Positions 19,458-29,728 are shown, numbered from the stretch's first letter. The stretch is DNA of 64,000 nucleotides from Gammaproteobacteria bacterium (GCA_036381015.1 DASVDR010000028.1:34619-98618), one strand, 5' to 3'. The notes: a model not told the origin generated them from the letters alone. Numbers and translations are program-made.

Positions 19458-20870
19458 CTACGGTGACGCGTCCGGAGCCGTCGTGGACGACTCGTCCGCC
19501 TCGGGCTCGGCGGAGCTCACCGTCGCGCCGAGGCGGCCGCGGGCGAGCCGAACGAGGATCTCCGTGCCGGGCTCGACGAGCGCGCTCTGCGTGATCAGCG
19601 AGCCGTCGTCGCGGCGCGAGACGATCGCGTAGCCGCGATCGAGCGTCGCGAGCGGGCTCAACGAGCGCAGCGTCCGCTCCGTGATCGCGAGGCGGTGGGA
19701 GAGGCGCTCGATCCGGCGCCCGATCGCCCGCTCGAGGCGCTCGGTCGCGAAGCGCCGGCGCTGCGCGGCGGCCGCCACGCGATGCTTCGGATTCGCGGCG
19801 GCAACGGCGGCGGCGAGCCGCGCGACGCGCGCCTGCCGCTCGGCGAGCGCCCGCTCGAGGGCGCGCCGCAACCGCGTCTCGAGCTCGTCCCCGCGCTGTG
19901 CCAGCTGACGCAGCGGCACGCCGGGGTGGCAGCGGTAGAGCCGGTGAGCGAGCGCGGCCAGGCGCTGCGCGTCGGATTGCACGCGCCGCCGCGCCCCGCG
20001 CTCGAGATGCGCCGCGATCCGCGCGAGGCGCCTCCGCCACTCCGTACAATCCGGCACGGCGAGCTCCGCGGCCTGTGACGGCGTCGGCGCGCGCAGATCC
20101 GCGGCGAAATCGGCGATCGTGAAATCCGTCTCGTGACCGACGCCGACGATGATCGGAATGCCGACCGCGGCGACCGCGCGGGCCACGATCTCCTCGTTGA
20201 ACGCCCAGAGGTCCTCGAGCGAGCCGCCGCCGCGCGTCAGGATCAGCACGTCGCATTCGCGGCGGCGATCGGCGAGCTCGAGCGTGCGCACGATCTCCTG
20301 TGCGGCGCCGTTGCCTTGCACGCTGGTCGGATAGATCAGGACGTCGACGGCCGGGAAGCGCCGCCGCAGTGCGGTCAGCACGTCGCGGAGCGCGGCCCCT
20401 GTCGGCGACGTGACGACGCCGATCCGGCGCGGCACGCGCGGCGGCTTGCGCTTGCGGGCCGGGTCGAACAAGCCTTCGGCCGCGAGGCGGCGCTTCAGCG
20501 CTTCGAACCGCCGGCGCAGCAGCCCCTCGCCCGCCTCCTCGACGTAGTCGACGATCAGCTGGAACTCGCCGCGCGCCTCGTAGAAGCTCACACGCGCCCG
20601 CACGAGCACGTGCAGGCCGTTGTCGAGCGGAAAGTCGAGCCCGCGCGCGGCGAGACGGAACATCGCGCATCGCACCTGCGCGTGCGCATCCTTCAGCGAC
20701 CAGTACAGATGCCCCGACGACGGGCGCGACAGGTTCGACACCTCGCCCTCGACCCATATCGTGCCGAAGGTGCGCTCCACGAGCAGGCGCGCGTCGCGAT
20801 TGAGCGCCGATACCGTCAGGATCCGGCGCTGCTCGTCGAACGCGAGCTCGAGGTTCTCTCCGCTTTGCAT
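19458..20870 (-). CDS. xseA: Exodeoxyribonuclease VII large subunit
   Basis: XseA with XseB degrades single-stranded DNA. The 470-residue product has an N-terminal OB fold ([43 protein letters not shown]), then the catalytic domain ([20 protein letters not shown] near residue 142, [19 protein letters not shown] near 200, [17 protein letters not shown] near 234) and a long coiled-coil C terminus rich in Arg/Ala. ATG 20870 ([21 protein letters not shown]) is chosen; the frame stays open ten codons upstream without family similarity. xseB is not next to it. It is transcribed divergently from guaB. Confidence 0.95.
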   Translation of the reverse strand: MQSGENLELAFDEQRRILTVSALNRDARLLVERTFGTIWVEGEVSNLSRPSSGHLYWSLKDAHAQVRCAMFRLAARGLDFPLDNGLHVLVRARVSFYEARGEFQLIVDYVEEAGEGLLRRRFEALKRRLAAEGLFDPARKRKPPRVPRRIGVVTSPTGAALRDVLTALRRRFPAVDVLIYPTSVQGNGAAQEIVRTLELADRRRECDVLILTRGGGSLEDLWAFNEEIVARAVAAVGIPIIVGVGHETDFTIADFAADLRAPTPSQAAELAVPDCTEWRRRLARIAAHLERGARRRVQSDAQRLAALAHRLYRCHPGVPLRQLAQRGDELETRLRRALERALAERQARVARLAAAVAAANPKHRVAAAAQRRRFATERLERAIGRRIERLSHRLAITERTLRSLSPLATLDRGYAIVSRRDDGSLITQSALVEPGTEILVRLARGRLGATVSSAEPEADESSTTAPDASP

Positions 20871-20899
20871 GGCGCAAGTATAAGGGCTGCCACCGGCCA

Positions 20900-20928
20900 T
20901 TTACCGGGCCTCCTGCGGGCATTAAACT
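20900..20928 (+). promoter_or_regulatory. Possible sigma-70 promoter of guaB
   Basis: TTTACC at 20900-20905 and TAAACT at 20923-20928 are separated by 17 bases, placing a start near 20935 with a short leader to guaB ATG 20963. It is a match by eye only; GC-rich surroundings make the A/T-rich hexamers stand out. Confidence 0.35.
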
Positions 20929-20962
20929 GCCCGCCTCATCCACCACCCCGGATGGAGCCCCT

Positions 20963-22429
20963 ATGCGGATCAGTCACGAGGCGCTCACTTTCGACGACGT
21001 CCTCCTGGAGCCCGCGTACTCCGAGATCCTGCCCCGCGAGGTCGATCTGCGCACGACGCTGACGCGCTCGCTCACGCTGAACATTCCGATCGTCTCGGCG
21101 GCAATGGACACGGTCACCGAGGCGCGGCTCGCGATCACGCTCGCACAGGAAGGCGGCATCGGCATCATTCACAAGAACATGTCGCCGCGCGAGCAGGCGG
21201 CGCAAGTGCGGCGCGTGAAGAAGTTCGAAAGCGGGATCATCAACGATCCGATCACGGTGAGCCCCACGGCGACGATCAAGGAAGTCATCGACCTCACGCG
21301 GGCGAAGAACATTTCCGGCGTTCCTGTCGTCGAGGGCGAGGAGCTCGTCGGCATCGTCACGCACCGCGATCTGCGTTTCGAAACGCAGCTCGACGCGCCC
21401 GTGTCCTCCGTCATGACGCCGAAAGAGCGGCTCGTCACGGTGCGCGAAGGCGCGAGCAAGGACGAGGTGCTGACGCTGCTGCACCGTCATCGCATCGAGA
21501 AGGTGCTCGTGATCGACGGGTCGTTCAATCTGCGCGGCATGATCACCGCGAAGGATTTCCAGAAGGCGAAGGACTACCCCTACGCGTGCAAGGATGTGAA
21601 CGGGGCGTTGCGGGTCGGCGCGGCCGTCGGCACCGGGATCGATACCGAGGAGCGCGTGTCACGGCTGGTCGAAGCGGGCGTCGACGTGGTGATCGTGGAC
21701 ACCGCTCACGGTCATCACGTGGGCGTCATCGATCGCGTCCGCGAGATCAAGAGCAGCTATCCCGACTTGCAGCTCATCGCCGGCAACATCGTCACGGCCG
21801 AGGCCGCGAGGGCCCTGGCGGAGGCCGGCGCGGACGGCGTGAAGGTCGGCATCGGGCCGGGGTCGATCTGCACGACGCGCGTCGTCGCAGGCGTGGGCGT
21901 GCCGCAGGTGTCGGCCGTCGCCGAGGTCGCCGCCGCGGTCGCCGATCTCGGCGTGCCGGTGGTCTCCGACGGCGGCATTCGCTACTCCGGCGACATCGCG
22001 AAAGCGATCGCCGCGGGCGCCCACACGACGATGATCGGCAGCCTGTTCGCCGGCACCGAGGAATCTCCCGGCGACGTCGAGCTCTACCAGGGGCGCTCCT
22101 ACAAGTCCTATCGGGGCATGGGCTCGCTCGGCGCGATGTCGCAGCGCCACGGCTCGTCGGACCGCTACTTCCAGGATGCGAGCGAGGAGCTTCAGAAGCT
22201 CGTGCCGGAGGGCATCGAAGGGCGCGTGCCGTACAAGGGCAGCCTCGTCGCGATCGTGCACCAGCTGATCGGCGGGTTGCGCGCCGCGATGGGCTACACG
22301 GGGTGCGGCAACATCGAGGAGATGCGCACGCGCCCGCGCTTCGTGCGTATCACGGCCGCCGGGCGGCGCGAGAGCCACGTCCACGACGTCGCGATCACGA
22401 AGGAAGCGCCGAACTACCGCGTCGAATAG
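20963..22429 (+). CDS. guaB: Inosine-5'-monophosphate dehydrogenase
   Basis: GuaB oxidises IMP to XMP with NAD+, the first committed step of GMP synthesis. The 488-residue protein has the TIM-barrel core with [20 protein letters not shown] at the N terminus, two CBS domains at about residues 95-205 ([35 protein letters not shown]), the catalytic cysteine in [21 protein letters not shown] near 305, [12 protein letters not shown] near 386, and the flap RVPYKGSL near 420. ATG 20963 has GGAG nine bases upstream. guaA follows after a 99-base gap that holds two palindromic repeats. Confidence 0.98.
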   Translation: MRISHEALTFDDVLLEPAYSEILPREVDLRTTLTRSLTLNIPIVSAAMDTVTEARLAITLAQEGGIGIIHKNMSPREQAAQVRRVKKFESGIINDPITVSPTATIKEVIDLTRAKNISGVPVVEGEELVGIVTHRDLRFETQLDAPVSSVMTPKERLVTVREGASKDEVLTLLHRHRIEKVLVIDGSFNLRGMITAKDFQKAKDYPYACKDVNGALRVGAAVGTGIDTEERVSRLVEAGVDVVIVDTAHGHHVGVIDRVREIKSSYPDLQLIAGNIVTAEAARALAEAGADGVKVGIGPGSICTTRVVAGVGVPQVSAVAEVAAAVADLGVPVVSDGGIRYSGDIAKAIAAGAHTTMIGSLFAGTEESPGDVELYQGRSYKSYRGMGSLGAMSQRHGSSDRYFQDASEELQKLVPEGIEGRVPYKGSLVAIVHQLIGGLRAAMGYTGCGNIEEMRTRPRFVRITAAGRRESHVHDVAITKEAPNYRVE

Positions 22430-22460
22430 GCCGCGGCGGTATCCGCGAAAAGGGTGCCCG

Positions 22461-22484
22461 AAAGAGGTGTCAGACACCTTTTTT
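22461..22484. repeat. Palindromic GGTGTCAGACACC repeat, copy 1 in guaB-guaA gap
   Basis: GGTGTCAGACACC flanked by A-rich and T-rich runs lies 31 bases after the guaB stop. It can form a short hairpin followed by T residues. It is one of three copies of the same core in this window (also 6484-6507 and 22491-22512). Confidence 0.6.
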
Positions 22485-22490
22485 CGCAGC

Positions 22491-22512
22491 AAAAAGGTGT
22501 CTGACACCTTTT
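22491..22512. repeat. Palindromic GGTGTCTGACACC repeat, copy 2 in guaB-guaA gap
   Basis: This second copy lies six bases after the first and 17 bases before the guaA start. The A5 and T4 flanks allow a terminator-like hairpin on either strand, which could reduce guaB read-through into guaA. Two adjacent copies could also pair with each other. Confidence 0.6.
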
Positions 22513-22528
22513 CCGGTTTGGGACGGCG

Positions 22529-24076
22529 ATGGAATGTAGGATTCTGATCCTCGACTACGGCTCGCAGTACACCCAGCTGATCGCGCGCCGCGTGCGCGAG
22601 GCGGGCGTCTACAGCGAGATCTATGCGCACGACGTGTCGGACGATGCGATCGCGTCGTTCCGGCCCGCGGGGATCATCCTTTCGGGCGGTCCCGATTCCG
22701 CCGCCGGTACCGGTGCGCCCACCGTCGCCGATGCCGTCGTCGAGGCCGGCGTGCCGGTTCTCGGCATCTGCTACGGCATGCAGGCGCTCGCGGCCCGCTT
22801 CGGCGGCGTCGTGCAGCCGTCGGCCCACCGTGAGTACGGCTACGCGGAGGTCGTCGTCACCGGCGAAGACGGGCTGCTCGCGGGCATCGGCGGCCGAGAT
22901 CGCACGCTCAAGGTCTGGATGAGCCACGGCGATCGCGTCGAAAGTCTGCCGGACGGATTCGTCCGGATCGCCGAGTCGAGGAACTCCCCGCTCGCCGGCA
23001 TGGCCGATCCGCGGCGCAGAATCTACGGGCTGCAGTTCCACCCCGAGGTCACGCACACCGAGCAAGGCTTCGAGATCCTGAAGCGCTTCGTGCGCGACGT
23101 CTGCGGCTGCCCGCCGGTCTGGACGCCGCGCAACATCATCGCGGAGCACGTCGAGCGCGTCCGGGCGGCGGTCGGCCGCGATCGGGTCCTTCTCGCGTTG
23201 TCCGGCGGCGTCGACTCGTCCGTCGTCGCGGCGCTGTTGCACGCGGCGATCGGCGATCAGCTCGTCTGCGTCTTCGTCGATCATGGCTTGCTACGCCTTC
23301 ACGAAGGCGATCAGGTCATGGACGTGTTCCGCGAGCATCTCGGCGTGAACGTGATTCGCGTCGACGCCGAGGAGCGCTTCCTGACGGCGCTCGAAGGCGT
23401 CGAGGATCCGGAGGACAAGCGCAAGATCATCGGACGCCTCTTCATCGAGGTGTTCGAAGCCGAGGCTCGGCGCCTCGAAGGCGTTCGCTGGCTCGCGCAA
23501 GGCACGATCTATCCGGACGTGATCGAGTCCGCGGGCGCCGCCACCGGCAAGGCCGAGCTGATCAAGTCGCATCACAACGTCGGCGGCCTCCCGGAGCGCA
23601 TGCATCTCAAGCTGATCGAGCCGCTGAGGGACCTCTTCAAGGACGAGGTGCGCAAGATCGGCGTCGAGCTCGGCTTGCCGGCGAGCCTCGTCAACCGGCA
23701 CCCGTTCCCGGGACCCGGCCTCGGCGTGCGCATTCTCGGGCCCGTGCGGAAGGAGTTCGCGGATCTCCTGCGCAGGGCCGACGACGTGTTCATCGGCGAG
23801 TTGCGCGAGCAGGGGCTCTACGAAACGGTGAGCCAGGCGTTCGCCGTGTTCCTGCCGGTCCGCTCGGTCGGCGTGATGGGCGACGGACGCCGCTACGATT
23901 ACGTCGTCGCGCTGCGCGCCGTCGAGACCGTCGACTTCATGACGGCACGATGGGCGCGTCTGCCGTACGAATTCCTCGACCACGTCGCACGACGGATCAT
24001 CAACGAGGTTCCGGGCATCTCGCGGGTGGTCTACGACGTCTCCGGAAAGCCGCCTGCGACGATCGAATGGGAATGA
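22529..24076 (+). CDS. guaA: GMP synthase (glutamine-hydrolysing)
   Basis: GuaA aminates XMP to GMP. The 515-residue protein has a class I glutamine amidotransferase domain ([18 protein letters not shown] at the start, catalytic Cys in [18 protein letters not shown] near residue 79, His/Glu in [14 protein letters not shown] near 168), then an ATP-pyrophosphatase domain with the P-loop [18 protein letters not shown] near 220 and the C-terminal dimerisation domain ([12 protein letters not shown]-like [18 protein letters not shown], ending [10 protein letters not shown]). The ATG at 22529 gives the normal family start. It converges on ada. Confidence 0.98.
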   Translation: MECRILILDYGSQYTQLIARRVREAGVYSEIYAHDVSDDAIASFRPAGIILSGGPDSAAGTGAPTVADAVVEAGVPVLGICYGMQALAARFGGVVQPSAHREYGYAEVVVTGEDGLLAGIGGRDRTLKVWMSHGDRVESLPDGFVRIAESRNSPLAGMADPRRRIYGLQFHPEVTHTEQGFEILKRFVRDVCGCPPVWTPRNIIAEHVERVRAAVGRDRVLLALSGGVDSSVVAALLHAAIGDQLVCVFVDHGLLRLHEGDQVMDVFREHLGVNVIRVDAEERFLTALEGVEDPEDKRKIIGRLFIEVFEAEARRLEGVRWLAQGTIYPDVIESAGAATGKAELIKSHHNVGGLPERMHLKLIEPLRDLFKDEVRKIGVELGLPASLVNRHPFPGPGLGVRILGPVRKEFADLLRRADDVFIGELREQGLYETVSQAFAVFLPVRSVGVMGDGRRYDYVVALRAVETVDFMTARWARLPYEFLDHVARRIINEVPGISRVVYDVSGKPPATIEWE

Positions 24077-24128
24077 TCCGAACGTCGTTCGGAGCACGAG
24101 GCTTCGCGCCGGCTTTTCGCATGTCGGA

Positions 24129-24164
24129 CGGCCGCTCCGGCGCCCGGAAAGGCCGAAGCGGCCG
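24129..24164. terminator. GC-rich hairpin between convergent guaA and ada
   Basis: CGGCCGCT at 24129-24136 pairs exactly with AGCGGCCG at 24157-24164, with a 20-base loop that can itself pair in part. No T run follows, so it is at best a weak or Rho-assisted terminator between the two convergent stops. Confidence 0.3.
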
Positions 24165-24179
24165 TTGCGTCGCTTTCGT

Positions 24180-25361
24180 TCAGGCTTCCGACTCCTGCCT
24201 CGCCCGCGAACGCGACGTGCCGGCATCGCGCGCCTCGGCCTCTCTCGCGAGCAGCGCGCGCTTGCGCTCGACGCCCCACCGATAGCCCCCGGGCGATCCG
24301 TCCCGCTGCACGACGCGATGGCACGGGATCGCGACGGCGACCGGGTTCGCGGCGCAAGCCGCCGCGACGGCCCGGGCCGCGCGCGGCGCGCCGATGCGTG
24401 CGGCGATCTCGGCGTAGGACGCCGTCTCGCCGACCGGGATCGCGGCGAGCGCCTGCCACACGCGGCGCTGAAACGCCGTGCCCTGCACGTCGAGCGGCAA
24501 CCGATGACCGGCCCGCGGCGTCTCGACAAGGGCGACGACGGCGGCCACGAGCCGATCGAAGTCGGCATCGCCGGCGACGAGGCTCGCGGACGGAAAGCGC
24601 TCCTCGAGGTTGTGAACGAGGGCGCCGGCATCGTCGCCGAGCTGAACGGCGCAAAGCCCGCGTTCCGTCGCGGCCACGAGAATCGAGCCCAGCGAGCACC
24701 GGCTTACTGCGAAGCGGATCGTGCTCTTCGGGCCGCCGGCGCGATACTCCGCGGGCGCCATTCCGAGGATGTCACGGCTTCGGGCGTAGAAGCGCCCGGC
24801 CGACCCGTAGCCGGCGTCGAAGATCGCCTCGGTCACGGTATCCGCTTCCTCGAGCGCGTCGCGCACGCGCTCCTCGCGCCTCGCGAGCGCGTACTCGCGA
24901 GGCGTGACGCCCGTGACCCGTCGAAACACGCGGTGGAAATGATGGGGGCTCAAGCCGGCACGCGCCGCGAGATCGGCGAGGGTCGGGGCCGTCTCCGCGC
25001 GCTCGATCTGGCGGCAGGCCGCCGCGACGATCGCCGCGCGGCGAGCATCCGGCGACGATCCGCGCGGCGCGCAGCGCTTGCACGGCCTGAAGCCGGCCTG
25101 CTCGGCGTCGGCGGCCGTCGCGTGGAAGCGGACGTGCTCGGGCCGCGGGCGGCGCGCTCCGCACGACGGCCGGCAGTAGATCCCGGTCGTCGACACGGAA
25201 TAGAAGAAACGTCCGTCCGCCTCCGCGTCGCGTGCGAGGACCGCGGCCCATCGAGGGTCGCTCGCCGTCGCTGCGAAGGTCGCATTCTTCCGCGCTCCGA
25301 GGGCGCTCTGCCGGCGACGCCGCGGCGCCTCTTCCCGATTCTTGCGGATGCTCGTGGTCAT
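24180..25361 (-). CDS. ada: Ada: bifunctional DNA methyltransferase and transcriptional activator
   Basis: Ada removes methyl groups from phosphotriesters and O6-methylguanine, and when methylated activates the adaptive response. The 393-residue protein has the full layout: the zinc domain with YSVSTTGIYCRPSCGARRP and GFRPCKRCAPRG (four Cys) at about residues 54-98, an AraC-type HTH at about 105-200 (LADLAARAGLSPHHFHRVFRR, AIFDAGYGSAGRFYARS), and a C-terminal MGMT domain with active-site AVAIPCHRVVQRDGSPGGYR near 345. The start at 25361 gives a basic N-terminal extension; the zinc domain begins near residue 28. No alkB or alkA is adjacent. Confidence 0.95.
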   Translation of the reverse strand: MTTSIRKNREEAPRRRRQSALGARKNATFAATASDPRWAAVLARDAEADGRFFYSVSTTGIYCRPSCGARRPRPEHVRFHATAADAEQAGFRPCKRCAPRGSSPDARRAAIVAAACRQIERAETAPTLADLAARAGLSPHHFHRVFRRVTGVTPREYALARREERVRDALEEADTVTEAIFDAGYGSAGRFYARSRDILGMAPAEYRAGGPKSTIRFAVSRCSLGSILVAATERGLCAVQLGDDAGALVHNLEERFPSASLVAGDADFDRLVAAVVALVETPRAGHRLPLDVQGTAFQRRVWQALAAIPVGETASYAEIAARIGAPRAARAVAAACAANPVAVAIPCHRVVQRDGSPGGYRWGVERKRALLAREAEARDAGTSRSRARQESEA

Positions 25362-25407
25362 GACGGTGGGTCTCCCGATAGGTTGGCGTAACGTCGGGCG
25401 ACCTTAG

Positions 25408-26085
<678 letters not shown>

Positions 26086-26102
26086 CTCGTAGCCAGTCTG
26101 GC

Positions 26103-26226
26103 GTCCCGCAAATACCTGTACATGATGCTTGACGGGACGCTCCGCGACAGGGATGTCGCGGAGCGAGCCCCCAGGGACGGGTTCACGGCGGTCCCGGCAA
26201 GCATCATGTACAGGTATTTGCGGGAC
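26103..26226. repeat. 124-base composite inverted-repeat element between tadA and mltF
   Basis: Two 35-base arms (26103-26137 and 26192-26226) are inverted copies identical at 34 of 35 positions; each begins GTCCCGCAAATACCTG when read outward from the nearby stop codon. Between them, 26138-26165 forms a perfect 11-base-pair hairpin (CGCTCCGCGAC, loop AGGGAT), followed by a GAGCCCCCAGGGACGGG tract. The element sits 17 bases from both the tadA stop and the mltF stop. The layout resembles paired REP (BIME-like) elements; no transposase of the REP-associated type is in the window. Confidence 0.85.
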
Positions 26227-26243
26227 ACGTACGACGCGCGAGG

Positions 26244-27629
26244 TCAGCCGGTGCCGCTCGAGCGCGCGGCCGGCTCGCGATACTCGGAGACCATCTGGCG
26301 GTCCGCGAGCCACATCAGCATCTCGTGATAGCGGCGGATGTTGTCGACGTAGACGACCGGAACGTTGCCCCGCGCGTAGCCGCGTTTCACTCGCGAGTAC
26401 CACTCCTTGCGCGTGAGCAGCGGCAGGCGCTCGCGGACGTGGTCCCACCGGTCCGGGTCGCCGCCCTGCATCTCCGTGAGGATGCGCGCGTCCTCGAGAT
26501 GGCCGAAGCCGATGTTGTAGGCAGCCATCGCGAGCCACGTTCGATCCGGCTCCGGAATGCGCTCGGGGATCTTCGCGAGCACTCGCTTGAAGTACCGTGC
26601 GCCGCCCAAGATGCTTTCACGGGGATCGCTGCGATCGTCGACGCCGACCATCGCCGCGGTTTGCTCCGTCAGCATCATGATGCCGCGTACGCCGGTCGGG
26701 GATACCGCCTGCGGGTTCCAATGCGATTCCTGGTAGCCGATCGCCGCGAGCACGCGCCAGTCGATGCCCGTGGCGCGCTCGGCTTCCTCGAAGTACTGGC
26801 GGTATTTCGGCAGACGTTGCTCCATATGCCGCAGAAACGCCCGCGAGCCGACGTAATCGAAGCCGCGCGACGCGAAGTAGTAGCGGTCGAGAATCCTGTC
26901 GAGCTCGCCGGTCGCCTCGATCTCCGCGAAGTACGCCGCGATCTGCTCGCGAAGCCGATCCGCGCCCTTCGGCAGCGCCCACGCGATGTCGTAGGTGCCG
27001 CCGACGCGGAACGCGGCGCGCGCCTCGGGGTAAGAGTGCCGCAGAAGCCCGTACGCGTTCGACGGCACGATCGTGTAGTCGATCACGCCTTCGTGAACGC
27101 GGCGGATCAGATCCTCGATGCTCGCACGCGGATCCTCGCGCCAAAGCAGCTTCGGGTGCTCCGCGCGAGCTGCCTCGAGCATCGCCGCATGCACGGACCC
27201 GGCGAGCACCTCGATTCGGCCGCCGACGAGGTCGGCAATGGTTTGCGGACGATGCGCGCCGCGCCGGTAGATGACGAGCTGCGCCGCGCGGTGATACGGC
27301 GGACCGAAGCTCACGAGACGCTCGCGCTCGTCCGTAACCATGACGGCGGCGGCGGCGATGTGCGCATCGTGGCTCGCGACGCTCGGCAGGAGGTCGCCGA
27401 GGCCATTCTCGGTGACGATCTCGAGATCCACGCCGAGCTTCTCCGCGAAGCCGAGGGCGAGCTCGTACTCGATGCCGCGGGCTTCCTCGGAGCCGTAGTA
27501 GAACGTGGCCGGACTGTTCGTCGTCACGACTCGGAGCTCACCGAGCCGAAGGATTTGTTCCAGCACCGTGGGGGGCGTCGAGCAGCTTCCAAGCAAAACG
27601 CCCAACAGGACGACGACGAGGCCTCGCAC
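26244..27629 (-). CDS. mltF: Membrane-bound lytic murein transglycosylase F
   Basis: MltF cleaves peptidoglycan between MurNAc and GlcNAc to give 1,6-anhydro ends. The 461-residue lipoprotein precursor has lipobox LLGSC (Cys 16), a solute-binding-protein-like domain (LRVVTTNSPATFYYGSEEARG from about residue 31 to 270) and a C-terminal SLT domain with catalytic Glu in AAIGYQESHWNPQAVSPTG near 300 and AYNIGFGHLEDARIL near 375. The GTG start is supported by AAAGGA just upstream. Its end faces tadA across a composite repeat element, and it is divergent from another transglycosylase gene. Confidence 0.95.
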   Translation of the reverse strand: MRGLVVVLLGVLLGSCSTPPTVLEQILRLGELRVVTTNSPATFYYGSEEARGIEYELALGFAEKLGVDLEIVTENGLGDLLPSVASHDAHIAAAAVMVTDERERLVSFGPPYHRAAQLVIYRRGAHRPQTIADLVGGRIEVLAGSVHAAMLEAARAEHPKLLWREDPRASIEDLIRRVHEGVIDYTIVPSNAYGLLRHSYPEARAAFRVGGTYDIAWALPKGADRLREQIAAYFAEIEATGELDRILDRYYFASRGFDYVGSRAFLRHMEQRLPKYRQYFEEAERATGIDWRVLAAIGYQESHWNPQAVSPTGVRGIMMLTEQTAAMVGVDDRSDPRESILGGARYFKRVLAKIPERIPEPDRTWLAMAAYNIGFGHLEDARILTEMQGGDPDRWDHVRERLPLLTRKEWYSRVKRGYARGNVPVVYVDNIRRYHEMLMWLADRQMVSEYREPAARSSGTG

Positions 27630-27864
27630 CGATCCTTTTCCATGACCTTATGCGGAGGGGGCCAGTATAACGTGAACTCCGTCACAAAATGCGAGCGTCG
27701 GCAGGACGGCGCGAGCGGATCGGAGGGCAGGGCGCGTGGATCCGCTTATGTCGCTACCCTTCCGCGCCGGCGTGCGGGCGGGTTCCGCCGGACTCGAAGG
27801 CGTTGCAAATGCGGCGGTTGATGTCAGTATAGGCCGCCGGCGCAACATTCTGTAAAGCAGGACG

Positions 27865-29076
27865 ATGAACACACGGCCAAGGACGAGAGCGGCGGTCGCC
27901 GCGCTTCTCGCGCTCGCGGGCGTGCCGGGGCTCGCGGCCGCACAAGGCGACTTCGAGCAGTGCCTCGCGCGGCTCGAAGCGGAGGCCGAGCGGCACGGAA
28001 TATCGCCGGCCACCACGGAGAAGGTGCTGCCGACCGTGCGGCCGCTCCCGCGGGTCGTACGCGCCGATCGCAACCAGCCGGAGTTCGTCGAGACCTTCGC
28101 CACGTATTTCGGCCGGCGCGTTACGGCGCGCCGTGTCGCGACCGGTCGCGAGCTGCTGCGGCGGAACGCGTCGCTGCTTCGCGACATCGCCGCGGAACAC
28201 GGCGTCGCTCCGCAGTATCTCGTCGCCTTGTGGGGCCTCGAGACGGGCTACGGGCAGATCCTCGGCGACGTCCCCGTCTTCGATTCGCTCGCGACGCTCG
28301 CGTGCGACGCACGTCGCAGCGGGTATTTCACCACCGAGTTCGTCAACGCGCTGCGGATCGTGGACGACGGCATTTCGCCCGACACGATGATCGGGTCGTG
28401 GGCGGGCGCGATGGGACAGACGCAGTTCATGCCGTCCGTGTATCTCGAGCACGGCGTCGACGGCGACGGCGACGGCGTCGTCGACCTTTGGGGCAGCCTC
28501 GCAGACGCGTTCGCTTCGGCCGCGGAATTTCTCCGCGCGCTCGGCTGGCGCGAAGGCTGGAGATGGGGGCGGGAGGTGGTGCTGCCGGAAGGCTTCGACT
28601 ACACGCTCGCCGGCCGCGATCGGCCGCAGGCGCTCGACGCGTGGCGGCGCCTCGGGGTCGTCACCGCAGATGGCGCTCCGGTGCCGGCGCTTCGGCACAC
28701 TGCCGCGTTGCTCGTGCCTTCGGGGCACGAAGGGCCGGCTTTTCTGGTGTACGAGAATTTCGAGGCGCTGATGCGCTGGAACCCGTCGGAGTTCTTCGCG
28801 CTCACCGTCGGCCACCTCGCCGACCGGATCGCCGGCGCACCGCCGCTGCGCGTCGCGCCGCCGGAAGGTCCGCCGCTCACGCGCGATCGGATCGAAGCGC
28901 TGCAGCGCAAGCTGAACGCGCTCGGCTACGACAGCGGTGAACCGGACGGGCTCGTCGGCTCGGCCACGCGTCGCGCGGTCAGCCGCTGGCAACGCGCGAA
29001 CGGTCTCGTCGCCGACGGGCACGTCGATGCCGAGCTGTTGCAGGCGCTGGACCTTCTCCCGCCGGCCTCGGAATAG
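27865..29076 (+). CDS. MltB-type lytic murein transglycosylase with C-terminal peptidoglycan-binding domain
   Basis: The 403-residue secreted protein has a signal peptide (VAALLALAGVPGLAAAQG), an MltB/SLT2 domain with LPTVRPLPRVVRADRNQPEF near residue 55, catalytic Glu in LVALWGLETGYGQILGD near 120, GSWAGAMGQTQFMPSVYL near 178, and a PG_binding_1 domain at about 335-395 (LQRKLNALGYDSGEPDGLVG, FQ-like WQRANGLVADGHVD). No lipobox is seen, so unlike E. coli MltB it is probably soluble and periplasmic. The ATG has AGGA upstream. The 235-base gap to mltF holds the promoters of both genes. Confidence 0.92.
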   Translation: MNTRPRTRAAVAALLALAGVPGLAAAQGDFEQCLARLEAEAERHGISPATTEKVLPTVRPLPRVVRADRNQPEFVETFATYFGRRVTARRVATGRELLRRNASLLRDIAAEHGVAPQYLVALWGLETGYGQILGDVPVFDSLATLACDARRSGYFTTEFVNALRIVDDGISPDTMIGSWAGAMGQTQFMPSVYLEHGVDGDGDGVVDLWGSLADAFASAAEFLRALGWREGWRWGREVVLPEGFDYTLAGRDRPQALDAWRRLGVVTADGAPVPALRHTAALLVPSGHEGPAFLVYENFEALMRWNPSEFFALTVGHLADRIAGAPPLRVAPPEGPPLTRDRIEALQRKLNALGYDSGEPDGLVGSATRRAVSRWQRANGLVADGHVDAELLQALDLLPPASE

Positions 29077-29161
29077 TCTTTTCCCTTAAGATCACTGCAA
29101 CTTTTTACCCGCATCGGGACTCCAATCGCCTCGGGGGCTACGTGTACCGGACCGTCCGGTT

Positions 29162-29190
29162 TTGAGCATCGCGTCCCACCCGCGTATCAT
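29162..29190 (+). promoter_or_regulatory. Probable sigma-70 promoter of the winged-helix gene at 29229
   Basis: TTGAGC at 29162-29167 and TATCAT at 29185-29190 are 17 bases apart, placing the start near 29197 and leaving a 32-base leader. A weak hairpin ACCGGA-CCG-TCCGGT followed by TTTT lies just before it and may end the preceding transglycosylase transcript. Confidence 0.5.
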
Positions 29191-29228
29191 TCGCATTCTT
29201 TTTATGGTCGAGACGACATGGAGTTACC

Positions 29229-29687
29229 GTGACTAGGGATAATGTATCTGTAGGAGCATCCACTCAACAGCGGCGGTCGACCTCGAAGGCGCTGTTCGAC
29301 TCGAACGGAGTGCGGAAGGCGGCGATCGCGCTGTTGACGGTGTTTCACAAATCGGGCCGTCATGGAACGTTGGCCGAAGTCCTCGTCGCGCTGGAGGTGA
29401 TCGATGCGGCGATCGACGGGAAGCCGCATTCGATGAAATCACTCTCACAGAAGCTCGGCATCCCGTACACGTCCGTATCGCGGATCGTGTTCTCGCTGAC
29501 GTCGGAGGCGGCGCCGGGCGGCATCTTGAAGCTCGTGCCGGACACGAAGGATCGCCGCAGAAAGCACATCGAGATCGACTTCGACATCTTCAAGCAGTCG
29601 TCGCCGCATCTGCGCGCGCTGGAGAAGGCGATGGTCGACTACTACGGCAACTCGGTGTTCAAGCTGAAGAAGAGCAAGAAGAACTGA
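29229..29687 (+). CDS. MarR-like winged helix-turn-helix protein
   Basis: This 152-residue soluble protein carries a probable winged HTH at about residues 30-115: KAAIALLTVFHKSGRHGTLA, then MKSLSQKLGIPYTSVSRIVF as recognition region, and LVPDTKDRRRKHIEIDFD as wing, followed by an amphipathic helix and a lysine-rich tail (KLKKSKKN). The pattern (strain of helix, HTH, wing with DxRRR) is that of MarR-type regulators, but the protein is not close to a named subgroup. The GTG start has GGAG upstream. It has its own promoter and terminator and no obvious target operon next to it. A DNA-binding regulator is inferred; the ligand is unknown. Confidence 0.75.
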   Translation: MTRDNVSVGASTQQRRSTSKALFDSNGVRKAAIALLTVFHKSGRHGTLAEVLVALEVIDAAIDGKPHSMKSLSQKLGIPYTSVSRIVFSLTSEAAPGGILKLVPDTKDRRRKHIEIDFDIFKQSSPHLRALEKAMVDYYGNSVFKLKKSKKN

Positions 29688-29699
29688 CCGAGGCTCGGG

Positions 29700-29728
29700 G
29701 GCGAGCCCGCCGGGCTCGCCTTCCCGTT
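29700..29728 (+). terminator. Intrinsic-type terminator after the winged-helix gene
   Basis: GGCGAGCCC at 29700-29708 pairs perfectly with GGGCTCGCC at 29712-29720 across a three-base loop, followed by TTCCCGTTTC. The stem is strong; the T tract is interrupted. It lies 12 bases after the stop codon. Confidence 0.6.

Noticed and set aside
26103-26226. Insertion sequence or MITE with terminal inverted repeats
   Set aside because: The arms also occur singly after other genes and no target-site duplication is seen; a REP/BIME-like element explains it better.
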